In this document: positions 44,557-54,399 of the stretch, piece by piece
Layout of the letters: each line of letters starts with the position of its first letter
Numbering within the stretch: the first letter of the stretch is position 1
Assembly: GCA_963575745.1 (NCBI GenBank)
Contig: CAUYUJ010003425.1
Span: forward strand, 281,630 to 345,629
DNA from: Prorocentrum cordatum
Lineage: Eukaryota; Sar; Dinophyceae; Prorocentrales; Prorocentraceae
Direction: 5' to 3'
Length of the DNA stretch: 64,000 nt
Notes under the pieces: generated by a model
Databases searched by the model: none
What the model saw: only the letters and a program-made list of their open reading frames with translations
Told to the model about the DNA's origin: nothing
Made by a program: the position numbers and the translations under genes

Positions 44557-45750
44557 CAATATCGTACTGGTTTCGCAATAAGTTGAACCCTTGGGCGACG
44601 AAAATAAAACCGCCTCCAATCAGCATAGCCATGGGTCGCGCCCTCGGCGGCCGAGAATGAACATGTTTGGTCGCGCCATAGCATGCGCCCCGGCGGCCGA
44701 GAACAAGTGGCACGCGCGCCACGGGTCTTGCACATAGGAGAAGGAGAGGAAAGGGAGAGCAAGGGCAAAGCAAAAGGCCCCGGGAACGTGGCAGAGGGGA
44801 TGGGGGGGGCGACGCAAAATAATGCGGCCGGGGCGGGGGGGGAGGGAAACTCGGCAGCTGGGGGCGAAAACAGGGGGCAGCTGGGGAGAGAGCTGGGGGC
44901 AGAGGAGGAGAGGGGGAGTCGGGGCGACGCGAAATAATGCGGTCGGGGCGGAGGGGGCACTCTGCTGCCGGGAACAAAGGGCCGCGGGCCGCTGAGGGAA
45001 GAGCTGGGGACAGAGAGGTGGGCGACGCGAAATAGAATAGTCGGGGCCCCAGTCGCCATTTGCAAGAGGACAGAACCGCCTCCTGTTAGTTGCGCCATAT
45101 GTTGCGCCCTCGGCAGCCGCAAGTAAAACTATCTTCTATTGGTTGCGCCATAGGTTGCGCCCTCGGCGGCCGAGAATAAAACTATCGTCTATCGGTTGCG
45201 CCATAAATTGCGCCTTCGGCTGCCGAATTTAAAACCGTCCGCTGTTGGTTGTCCCATAGGTTGCGCCCTCGGCGATCTAGAATATGAAACCGTCTCTTAC
45301 TGGATTCGCCTGGTTGCGCCCTCGGCGGCCGAGAATGAACCCGTCGATTTGTGGTTTCGTGCGCCGTGGGTTGTGCCCTCGGCGGCCGAACGCATTTCCG
45401 TCTCCTACTGGTTGCGCCACGGGTTGTGCCCTCGGCGCCCAAGATAGAAACCGCCTCCTATTGGTTGCGCTATAGATTGCGCCCTCGGCGGCCGAAAATA
45501 AAACCGTCTCCTATTGGTTGCGCAATAGGTTGCGCCGCCGCCGGCGGCTGATAATAAAACCGCATGCGCCCTCGGCGGCAGAAAATGAAGCCGTCTCCCA
45601 TCGGTTGCGCCATTAGTTGCGCCTTCGGCGGCCGAGAACGAAGCCGCCGCGCAGCGGGTGCGACCAGTCAGTTGGTCAGTCAGTCAGTCAATATGTCTGT
45701 CTGTCTCTCTGGCTTTCTGTCTGTCTGTCTGCTTCTGTCAATCAATGAGT
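44557..45750 (+). repeat. Tandem unit copy 1, right part
   Basis: Aligns with about 48514-49808 of copy 2, including the purine-rich stretch, the 53-bp minisatellite and the final CAGTCAGTCAG/TGTCTGTCTG run. Confidence 0.92.
45060..45660 (+). repeat. 53-bp minisatellite, copy 1
   Basis: About 11 units of roughly 53-58 bp, each with GGTTGCGCCATAGGTTGCGC followed by cctcggcggccgagaataaaaccgtc-type sequence. The CGGCGGCCGAG block contains a short palindrome. Isolated units also occur at 40350-40500 and 44570-44670. Confidence 0.9.
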
Positions 45751-48080
45751 CCGCCCCTCTGCGCTCGAGCCGCGGGCGGCCCCTTGCGCAGCAGTGCGAG
45801 CGCGCGCAAACGGCATCTCATCGGGTCGCACCTGGCTGTCCTGGAGCTGCACCTGAAACAGATGCTCTCGCGTCCAGCGCCCGCCCGGCAGGGCCGGCGT
45901 TCGCGCGCGCGCCGCGGCCGCCTCCCTTGCCAGCGCCGCCGCCGCGCACCTTCTGCGGCGAATCTCGGCAGCCGTGGCCGCGGCGGCGGCGTCTGAGGTT
46001 GCTGGCGCGCTGCCTTGCTGGCGGAGGCCAGCGGCGTCGTGAAGTGGCGTTCCTTGACCACTGAATCGTCGATCGCCCGCTGGAGCGCCGCGTGGAACGG
46101 CGCGCGGCCCTGCTGCGCCAGCAGCCAGGCCTCCTTCGCATGCGCTGCTCGCGCTGCAGCAATAGGGCCCGCGGCGGGCGCGAGCGCGTCGACCCGCGCG
46201 CTCCTCGCCACGAGGCACGTGTTACCCGAGTAAACAATTCAGATGCGCGTGGAACAGCTGCGGCCTGCGGGGTCCTCGTCCTCCTCGGCTGAATAGAGCG
46301 CTGTGATTGCCTCTGCACGGATGTCACCGCGCTCGGCCTCCGTCTGCATGGCCTCGAAATAGGATATTGCCAGAACGTGGCCCTCCTCGAACTTCCAACG
46401 AACATCCTCGAAGGCCTGCCTCGTCGCCTGGCGGTCGAAGACGTTTAACGGCTCGAACGCCTGGCGGGCGTCAAACTCGCCCACCATCTTCTGACGTTGC
46501 TCGATCTTCGCGCGCGCCGCCTGCCGCGCGCGCGCGCGCGAGCGCCGCGACCTGCGCGCGGCGCTCGACCCTGGTTCCCGCGTCGAGGTTGGGCTAGTCT
46601 CTGGCGAACGCCCTGACGACGTCGCCCAGGTTCAACAGAGCCAAGAAAATCTGCCCGAGCTCGTCGCCCCATAGAAGTACAGCTGTGCTCGCGTGTTTGG
46701 CGACGCAAGCGCGCGCCCTTTTCCTCTGCGAGGTCCACGAGCGGCGCGCCGCTGAGCCGCCCCCCTGCCGCGGGCCGCGCAGGCGACGCTGAGGGCGGAT
46801 CACCAGGAACCAAGCGGGCCTCGCTCAGGCCGGGCGATGCGCCTCGAGGAAGAAAGCGGTTCTGGATCGCGCGACGATCCAGCGCGCCCGCCCAGGCAAG
46901 AGGGGGCGCGCTGCGAGGCCCCGAAGGCGCCCCGCCACCCGCGGGGCCCGCCCCAGCGCGGTAGACACACCTCCCCGTTCGCCCCCCCCCCCCCCCTCGC
47001 CCGCAGCGGAACGAAGGGGGGGCCGCGGACGGGGCGGGCGCCTTCGCTGTGGGGGGGCGCCCGCAGGTCGACGGGGTTTCGGAGCGACCCCGAGAGGCGC
47101 GCCAACGTTTCCCGTCAAGCACTGGCTCCCTCGATCCGCGCCTGGCGCAGGAAGTAGGCGGTCGCCTGCCCCGGCCATCGTTCCCTGGTCTGCGCGGCGG
47201 CCTACGCTCCTGCCGGCGCGCGGGCGCGGCCCCCGCCCTGGAGGGTCGAGGGGGGCCCCGCCGCCGCGGGCGACCCCTGCGCGCGCCGCCAACGCGCCCG
47301 CGCGCGGGCCCCGGAGGGTCGGAATTGAGCGGCGGCTGCCCCGGCCCCCTTGCCGCGCGCCGGCGCGGCCCCCGCCCCGAGAGATCGAATGGGGCTCCGA
47401 CGCCGCTGGCGCCCTCCTCGCCGGGCTGCCTCCTGCTAGCCCCGCGCGACGGGCCCTCGAGGAGCTCGCGAAGGTCGACGAGCTCTCCGAGCCCTCGCCC
47501 GCGCTCTCGAAAGCTGCCACTGCCACCTCTGGCCCGCGATGCGTCGCGATGCGGCGTCATCATTTCTGGCGGGCCGTGTCGCCACAGTATGCCGAATCCA
47601 ACGGCGTCCTGTTCGAAGCCCAGCCGCGGCCGCCGAGCGTGTGGAGTTTGGCCACCTTGCGCTTCTTCATGTGCGCGATGATGTACCGCTACTTGGTGGT
47701 CCCCTCGGGGCCCGTGTCTGCGGGCGGGGGCCGCTGCTTGCCGCGCCCGATCAGAATGTTCCCCCAGTCGCCGCAGTCGCGGTTGACCTCCGCCTCGAAT
47801 TCGCTCGCGTCGCCGTCGCGGCCGCCGCCCGCTGGCGCAGCGATCTTTGTTGCAGGGGGGTGGGGGGGCTCGTCCGCCGCGCCGTCGACGGCGGCTTGTC
47901 GTCGCCATCCACACCGCTGGCGGCGGCGCCGGCCGCGGCGCCGCTGGCGCCCGCCCTGCGGCCCGGCGGAAGTCCTCGCATGTCCCGGTCGCCGCGCCTC
48001 CTGGCGACCACCATTCCAGGTCGCCCCGGCCGCCTCTGGGGCCCCCATCGCCGCCGGCCCAAAAGGCGAGCATAAATCGG
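45738..48080 (-). pseudogene. Gene-like segment G, copy 2
   Basis: Minus-strand coding-like blocks lie in order. Near 47830-47700 there is EFEAEVNRDCGDWGNILIGR, followed by an in-frame TAG and YIIAHMKKRKVAKLH. At 47500-47380 there is LGELVDLRELLEGPSRGA. At 46700-46594 there is GDELGQIFLALLNLGDVVRA. At 46487-46239 there is FEPLNVFDRQATRQAFEDVR to YFEAMQTEAERGD. At 46218-45740 there is AKEAWLLAQQGRAPFHAALQ and following residues. Most amino-acid differences from copy 1 are few, hinting at former or present selection. Frame changes between blocks may be introns or decay. The family is not recognised. Confidence 0.4.
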
Positions 48081-48169
48081 ACGTGGCCCCGCGCGGTTTT
48101 GAATGTCCAGCCGGACTTGGCCGGGTCAGCGCGCTCGTCGTCGCCTCTGGTGTCGTCGTGGTGGCGACG

Positions 48170-48340
48170 GTCCTCGTCTCCGCTGGCGCCGTCGCTGCCG
48201 CCGCTGTCGTCGTCGTCGTTTCAGCAGACGCGTTCGCCGCGCCGCCGCTGTCGCCGTCGCTGTCGTCGTCGTCGCGGTTGTCGTCGTCGTCGTCGTCGTC
48301 GTCTTCGTCGTCGCTCGTCGTCGTCGTCCCCCCCGTCGGC
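48170..48340 (+). repeat. (GTC)n tract
   Basis: CGTCGTCGTC trinucleotide repeat. The counterpart in copy 1 is at 40180-40330. Confidence 0.9.
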
Positions 48341-49019
48341 CGAGAATAAAAACGTCGCCTATTGGTTGCGCCGAACGTTGATCCCTCAGCCGCCGAGAAT
48401 AACATCGCCTCCCATTGGTTGCGCGATAGGTTGCGCCCCCGGCGGTCGAGAATGAACCCGCCTCCTGTCGGTCGCGCCATAAATTGCACCCATCGGGCGC
48501 CAGCGATAAAACAATATCCGACTGGTTGCGCAATAGGTTGAGCCCTTGGGCGCCGAGAATAAAACCGCCTCCAATCGGCGTAGCCATGGGTCGCGCCCTC
48601 GGCGGCCGAGAATGAACATGTTTGGTCGCGCCATAGCATGCGCCTCCCGCGGCCGAGAACAAGTGGCACGCGCGCCACGGGTCTTACACATAGGAGAAGG
48701 AGAAGAAAGGGAGAGCGAGGGCAAAGCGAAAGGCCCTGGGAACGTGGCAGAGGGGTGGGGGGCGGGGGGGGCGACGCAAAATAATGCGGCCGGGGCGGGG
48801 GGGGAGGGGAACTCGGCTGCTGGGGCCGAAAGCAAGGGGCAGCTGGGGAGAGAGCTGGGGGCAGAGGAGGAGAGGGGGAGTCGGGGCGACGCGAAATAAT
48901 GCGGTCGGGGCGGAGGGGGCACTCTGCTGCCGGGAACAGAGGGGCGCGGGCCGCTGAGGGAAGAGCTGGGGACAGAGAGGTGGGCGACGCGAAATAGAAT
49001 AGTCGGGGCTCCAGTCACC

Positions 49020-49720
49020 ATTTGCAAGAGGACAGAACCGCCTCCTATTAGTTGCGCCATAAGTTGCGCCCTCGGCAGCCGCAAGTAAAACTATCTTCTA
49101 TTGGTTGCGCCATAGGTTGCGCCCTCGGCGGCCGAGAATAAAACTGTCTTGTACTCGTGGCGCCGTAGGTTGCGCCCTCGGCGGCCGAGAATAAAGCCGC
49201 CGCCGATCGATTGCGCCATAGGTTGCACCCTCGGCGGCCGAGAATAAAACTGTCGTCTATCGGTTGCGCCATAAATTGTGCCGTCGGCTGCCGAATTTAA
49301 AAACCGTCCGCTGTTGATTGCCCCACAGGTTGCGCCCTCGGCGATCTAGAATATGAACCCGTCTCTTACTGGATTCGCCTGGTTGCGCCCTCGGCGGCCG
49401 AAAATGAACCCGTCGATGTGTGGTTTCGTGCGGCATGGGTTGTGCCCTCGGCGGCCGAGCACATTTCCGTCTCCTACTGGTTGCGCCATAGGTTGTGCCC
49501 TCGGCGCCCGAGATAGAAACCGCCTCCTATTGGTTGCGCTATAGATTGCGCCCTCGGCGGCCGAGAATAAAACCGTCTCCTATCGGTTGCGGAATAGGTT
49601 GCGCCGCCGCCGGCGGTTGATAATGAAACCGCATGCGCCTTCGGCGGCCGAAAATGAAGCCGCCCCCCATTGGTTGCGCCATCAGTTGCGCCTTCGGCGG
49701 CCGAGAACGAAGCCGCCGCG
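49020..49720 (+). repeat. 53-bp minisatellite, copy 2
   Basis: Same unit and order as at 45060-45660, with one or two additional units near 49140-49250. Confidence 0.9.
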
Positions 49721-50229
49721 CAGCGGGTGCGACCAGACAGTTGGTCAGTCAGTCAGTCAATATGTCTCTCTGGCTGTCTGTCTGTCTGCTTCTGCCCATC
49801 AATGAGTCTGCCAGGCAGTCGGAGTCTACCTCGCGAGAGAGACAAATTCGGACTGCCCTCGAGAAGACGTCTCATTGACGCGTCGGGGATCCCGGGCCCG
49901 CAAAGTGAAAACATCGAGATGTTTTGGGGGGGGGGGGCGAGGAGCAATACATGTTTTTATTGACGGCGCGGCGGATGCATCGACCTCCGCTTGCGGGCGC
50001 GGCCGCGGCGCCTTTTTCATGGCAACGCCTGGGGCGGGGCGCGGCCGAGGGCGCCATCTTGGGCCGCGTCGGCCGTCTCGGAGGCCGCGCGGGTCGATCG
50101 AGCGGGGCCTCCGGCGAGCCCAGCCTCCAGCCGCGCGCGATTCCCCCTGGCGGTGTCGCGGCATCCCCGCGCGCTGCGGGCCCCCCCTGCGCCCGGGCCC
50201 CTGGCGGGGGGGCGGCCTCCTGCCGCTCG

Positions 50230-51210
50230 TGGCTGCTCGCGACCAGGAGGCCCTTCGCTGGAGCGACCGCAGCCGCTTCTGCACCGGCTCCTCCTCCCCT
50301 GCTTGGTCGACGAGCGCCTTCAGCGGGATCCGCGCTTCCTCCGCGCCGAGGTCCGCGGCCGCCGCCGCCTGCGCGAGCACCCCCTCGAACTGGCGCTCGC
50401 TCGCCCGCGGCGCCAGGCGCTGGCCGACGAGCCCGCAGCCACGCGAGACATTGCTAACCCGCCGCCTTTTTTGGGGACGCGCTCGCTCATGATGCGGGAC
50501 ATACGTTTGAGCTGCACCTCCTGGCGGGCCATCCTGGGGGACTTGTCAGCGCTGGTGCGTGAGGGCACTGGCCTGCTTGAGCGCGCAACTGCGGTGGAGG
50601 CGCCGCGCTTGCTGCCGGTCTTGAAGGATTTGTAGAGAGCCTCTGTAATAAGACGAGCCACCAGGTCGCCGCCGATGTCAATGAAAACGTGCTTCGACGC
50701 ATAAGCGTCGGAGTTGACGCAGATGCACGAGAGTGAATGGCCAGCTATCGCGAGCCACTCTGAACAGCCATAGGAGGCTGCTTTGAGGAGACCTCCTCCT
50801 CGCATCCACCGCAAAACGTGCCGAAGTGCGGGGCCCTGCCCCAGCTCGCGAGGTTTTCGAAGTCGATGCCGGGATTGGCGGCCTGGCCGAGGCCTGGAGT
50901 TCAGCTTGGGCATGCTCTCCATCATACACGCGCAGCTGGATGGGCATGAGGTCGCCTTCGTTGTTGTCCTGGCACGAGGAAATATCGGCGGTGATCTTCG
51001 CGACCGATTCGGGGAAGGAGTTGCAGGCCTGTCCGACGCGACTTTGCTCAATTGTGCCAGAGCCTCTTCGAGTTCCTTGCGGATGTGTGCCCGAAGTTTG
51101 GGAGAGGCGTTTTTTTGGCTCCGAGGAAGTGCGCCTGCTGCGTCGGCCCATGGGTCTGCACCTCTCGCCACCATCGGCGGAGCCCGAGGCGGCGGCCACG
51201 GCGCGCGCAC
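50230..51210 (-). pseudogene. Unrecognised gene remnant Q
   Basis: Coding-like blocks on the minus strand switch frame: KLRAHIRKELEEALAQLSKV (near 51120), SVAKITADISSCQDNNEGDL with MPIQLRVYDGEHAQAEL (51020-50910), SYGCSEWLAIAGHSLSCICV with FIDIGGDLVARLITEALYKS (50790-50640), and QFEGVLAQAAAAADLGAEEA with PLKALVDQAGEEEPVQKRL (50400-50270). The consistent protein-like character suggests one former gene with two or three frame breaks or introns. No family is recognised. Confidence 0.4.
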
Positions 51211-51296
51211 CTGCCAGAACTAGAAGCTCCAGTTAATACTCAGCAGCGAGAGACGTCGCATATATGTAGATAAATATGGTGATGGCCGCGAGACCG

Positions 51297-51920
51297 CTAA
51301 TGATGAATCGCTGGCCGCGGACTGGCGGTATCCGCGTTGGGCCGCGCTCCCAGAGCCTGAGCCGCATACTTGAGATACTTAGTTACGACCTTATATTCAG
51401 CGAAATTGCACTTCTCATCTTCGCTGGGCTGAACGCCCTTGTGCGCTGCGGCCTTCGCCAGACGGTCCGCAGCGTCATTGCCTTCCGCCGAGCGGCGGAC
51501 ATCGCTACCTACGGGCAGGGCTTGTATATCTTGGCGGGCTTTGACCTTTTGGAGCCTCGACCCTAAAGGAAAGAACCCTCTGCCAGCCAAAACCTTAAAC
51601 CCAGCCCGAAGATTGCGACGGGGGCACCCGGTGCCTTGATGCAGCACTAGCACTCCCTTGTAGTCAGAGTGAATCACTTCGCTGCCCCTAGACATGGGAC
51701 TGGCCGCGACTGCAGCCAAATGCTCCGCGGCTCCAGGAGTTGGCGAAAACATCTGGCCGACTCGGCCACTGAAATGGGCAAAAACTTCGCCGTCTCTCAT
51801 GCAGACAACAGCGAAACCAGCAGCAGTGAGCACATAGTGCCCGTGATTGGTGCAACTGCCATCTATATACACGTCCCCCTCGCTGAAGGCCTCTTGCGGG
51901 GTGATGCCCCTGGAGCACAT
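51297..51920 (-). CDS. LINE A RNase H
   Basis: VYIDGSCTNHG gives the first catalytic Asp, PGAAEHLAAVAAS the Glu, VIHSDYKGVLVL the second Asp and EGNDAADRLAKAAA the last Asp, so the full D-E-D-D set of an RNase H fold is visible in order. It is about 207 residues, one frame step from the connector. Confidence 0.8.
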   Translation of the reverse strand: MCSRGITPQEAFSEGDVYIDGSCTNHGHYVLTAAGFAVVCMRDGEVFAHFSGRVGQMFSPTPGAAEHLAAVAASPMSRGSEVIHSDYKGVLVLHQGTGCPRRNLRAGFKVLAGRGFFPLGSRLQKVKARQDIQALPVGSDVRRSAEGNDAADRLAKAAAHKGVQPSEDEKCNFAEYKVVTKYLKYAAQALGARPNADTASPRPAIHH

Positions 51921-52594
51921 CAGAACTCCCCAAACTCCAAACCAGATCCAAGAGGAGGCTCGCCGCGGAATTCAGGGGCCAGCTGGAACCCAAGACGCAA
52001 AAGAGTGGCCTGGGGAGGGGGCTCTCTTAAACGCAGAAGCTCCGCATCCGAGAAGCGAGCGGCTCTGAGTTCTTCTGTCTTCGGCCAGTGCAATAATCTG
52101 TGGCAGAGGTTATCCGAATGATGGCCGCGCTCGCAGCCGACTGGAACATCATATCCTGCTGCGTTGGCTCTCTCCATGGCCCAGATACTTTGGGTGGGGA
52201 AGGCGAGTAGGGTGCCTTTCTGATGTCCAGGGAGGTCTGACAAGGGAGCAATCCGAGCAGCAGCAACATCTAACTGAGCGCCCGCGTGGCCGAGCTTGAC
52301 GGCCGCCTTGGAGGCGAGCTGGCCGCGCCAGTCGTGCTCCATGAGCTTTTGGAGGAAGGCGGGGGGTTGTCCTGGGAGTGGGTACTGAAGACCTGAGGCA
52401 GTCACAAAGGTAAACGGCCCCTGGAACTTCCAACCAATACGTTTCAGCGAAAGCACCGCCGCACTGAGAGGGCCCCTGGAGGAACCCCACGATTTAGAAA
52501 CTCTCGGGAGGATGGCTTCAGCCCAAGCCCGCAGCTGCTGGCCACGGCCAAGTGCGGGCGGGTAGACGCATCCCAAAACTAAACGATGCCACAT
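51920..52594 (-). CDS. LINE A connector domain
   Basis: In the same frame as the RT, after the TGA at 52619-52621. It contains CERGHHSDNLCHRLLHWP, which resembles the cysteine/histidine segment found between RT and RNase H in these elements. Its stop overlaps the next ATG as TGATG (51922-51918). Confidence 0.65.
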   Translation of the reverse strand: MWHRLVLGCVYPPALGRGQQLRAWAEAILPRVSKSWGSSRGPLSAAVLSLKRIGWKFQGPFTFVTASGLQYPLPGQPPAFLQKLMEHDWRGQLASKAAVKLGHAGAQLDVAAARIAPLSDLPGHQKGTLLAFPTQSIWAMERANAAGYDVPVGCERGHHSDNLCHRLLHWPKTEELRAARFSDAELLRLREPPPQATLLRLGFQLAPEFRGEPPLGSGLEFGEF

Positions 52595-52618
52595 AACGGC
52601 GGGACCGAGGGCAGCTTT

Positions 52619-54184
52619 TCACAAGGGGTCCTGGAGGATGAGCAACGCCAAGCTGCGGCTGCGGGTCGAGCATCTCGGGCCCGCGGCAGCCAGAAACTGC
52701 GACCTAGCTGATTCAAGTTGAGTGCCGTTGATGCCAGTGACCTCAACTCCAAAAGTGCTGGCCGCTTCAAGGCCAGTCTTATGCAGCTTGTGAGTGTTAC
52801 CCCCAGCACGTTTCAGCACACGGACCCTGTTAAGTCTTTTACGCATCTTATCAAGACGCTCCGTAAGTTGTCGAAACTTGCTCCGCCTTCTCTGGGGGCG
52901 GCCGGCCCCAGTTTCAACTCCCAGGTTGGATCCCGAACGATCTGGGTTTGGGCCTGCCAGAGGCCCTAGCTTAGTCCTGAGCTGGTCCTGCAAGGCTTGG
53001 TGAAACGCTAGCACCTGGGTCTTCTTGCTGGAAATCTGGCACTTAAACTCGTGGATGATGCAATCCGCCATCGATCTGGCGGCTATGCTCAACTGGCTAA
53101 CGATGAGGCTGAAACTGCGGCCGTGGCACTGGAGCAGCAGATCATCAATGAACATCGCGAGCCTAATGTGACTATGGGCCTGTGTCCATATGTCCAAGGG
53201 GGCGAGCACATACATCTGCACTAGGTGCGTGGCCCAACTGCAGCCAGCAGCAATACCCCTCCAAGGTTTACCGACGCTGACCGCGCAATCTTGCAAGGAA
53301 ACGATACGTTCGCTGGCATACGGGGATAGAATGATACGAAGTAAACAACATGGAAAACCTGACTCAACAGCACGATGCGCTAGACAAGGCCGATCAACAT
53401 GTTCATAATAGTTAGATAGATCGTAAAGGACCTGGGCGCTGTATCGTTGATCTTTGGCTGAGCTGTTGAACTCGCATTCCAATGATTGTTTGTAGACCAA
53501 TTCAACAATCGAGTGGCCAGCCTGGTGAGCAAGATAAGGCCGAAGATGGTGGGCTTCCCACTCTCTGGCCGCCGACCTCCTAAGGCGAGCCCAAACACGA
53601 TAGAGCGCTGGTAGCATGCCAATAGACCTGAACGAGGGCTGACTGGCTGGAGCATCCTGCTGTTTCAATTTAATCATAAGAGTTGAGACAATCCCCTGGA
53701 GCTGAGTCGGCATGTGACCAACCTTCTCGAGCAGATCGATAAATTGGCAGACGATCTCCGCCTGCTCATTATTCAACATACTGAAGTGTCGCGGATGAAA
53801 ACCATCCCAGGTCGAAGCTGTGTCGTGAGGAAAGCTACGCGCAACTTGCCGAAGCCTCTTGGGGGTAATCGGACCCAGGGCGACACGATCATCTACATCA
53901 GAAACGAGCTGAGGTGGGGTCTCGGGGGATACTTGCCATATCTTAGCTAGACGATCAGCTTCGACCTGCAGTATATGCTGGGGCCTGCCTGTGTACTGAG
54001 ACTTGTATTGCACAGAAGACGGACGCCAGGCCTCCAGCCGTTTAGACCATCTGTGAGCCCAACCCAATCCCCCTTTCGTGTTAGACTGGACCCACTCCCT
54101 CCAAGCCCTCCCATCCAGTAGGGAGGAGAAGGAGGAGGAGGAGGAGGAGGAGGAGGGGGAAGGAGCGAGCGAACGGCTGAGCAT
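52619..54184 (-). CDS. LINE A reverse transcriptase
   Basis: Recognisable RT blocks are STWDGFHPRHFSML, LPALYRVWARLRRSAAREWE, VLYDLSNYYEHVDRPCL (first catalytic Asp), GIAAGCSWATHLVQMYVL and LAMFIDDLLLQ (the (F/Y)xDD box as FIDD). A basic segment and KRAGGNTHKLHKTGLEAAST follow, as in dinoflagellate LINEs. The frame is open over about 520 codons; the serine-rich N-terminal 20 residues come from a CTC microsatellite and are probably not part of the enzyme. The TGA at 52619 is followed in the same frame by the connector. Confidence 0.8.
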   Translation of the reverse strand: MLSRSLAPSPSSSSSSSSFSSLLDGRAWREWVQSNTKGGLGWAHRWSKRLEAWRPSSVQYKSQYTGRPQHILQVEADRLAKIWQVSPETPPQLVSDVDDRVALGPITPKRLRQVARSFPHDTASTWDGFHPRHFSMLNNEQAEIVCQFIDLLEKVGHMPTQLQGIVSTLMIKLKQQDAPASQPSFRSIGMLPALYRVWARLRRSAAREWEAHHLRPYLAHQAGHSIVELVYKQSLECEFNSSAKDQRYSAQVLYDLSNYYEHVDRPCLAHRAVESGFPCCLLRIILSPYASERIVSLQDCAVSVGKPWRGIAAGCSWATHLVQMYVLAPLDIWTQAHSHIRLAMFIDDLLLQCHGRSFSLIVSQLSIAARSMADCIIHEFKCQISSKKTQVLAFHQALQDQLRTKLGPLAGPNPDRSGSNLGVETGAGRPQRRRSKFRQLTERLDKMRKRLNRVRVLKRAGGNTHKLHKTGLEAASTFGVEVTGINGTQLESARSQFLAAAGPRCSTRSRSLALLILQDPL

Positions 54185-54395
54185 CGCCCGAATCCCCGAG
54201 CGCTGGCCGAGCAGAAGAAAGGCCTGAGACCGCTCTGGACTGGGGACCGCCCAAGCCTAGGGAAGAGGTGGGGCGCCTCGGGAGGGGGATGATGGGGGAG
54301 AAGAGGGGGAAGAGGAGGGTCAGGGCAGAGGTACGTTCTGCCTGTCGCTCCTCCTCCTCCTCCTCCTCCTCCTCCTCCTCCTCCTCCTCCTCCTG
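54115..54395. repeat. GGA and CTC microsatellites flanking LINE A
   Basis: GGAGGA run at 54120-54160 and CTCCTC run at 54340-54392. The two are inverted relative to each other. Confidence 0.88.
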
Positions 54396-54399
54396 TGCA

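Larger units (their letters stand above)
45751..49808 (+). repeat. Tandem unit copy 2, uninterrupted
   Basis: Direct tandem copy of the unit whose first copy is scattered over 26241-26349, 38207-40515 and 44557-45750. It provides the pre-insertion sequence for both E1 (at 45860-45861) and the Helentron-like element (near 48514). Confidence 0.93.
51297..54110 (-). mobile_element. LINE A: 5'-truncated non-LTR retrotransposon
   Basis: Reverse transcriptase, connector and RNase H follow one another on the minus strand and are separated only by an in-frame TGA at 52619-52621 and a frame step at 51920. Coding similarity begins just upstream of the RT (WREWVQSNTKGGLGWAHRWS near 54090), with no endonuclease before it, so the copy is probably 5'-truncated. 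It is far better preserved than LINE B. Confidence 0.75.
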
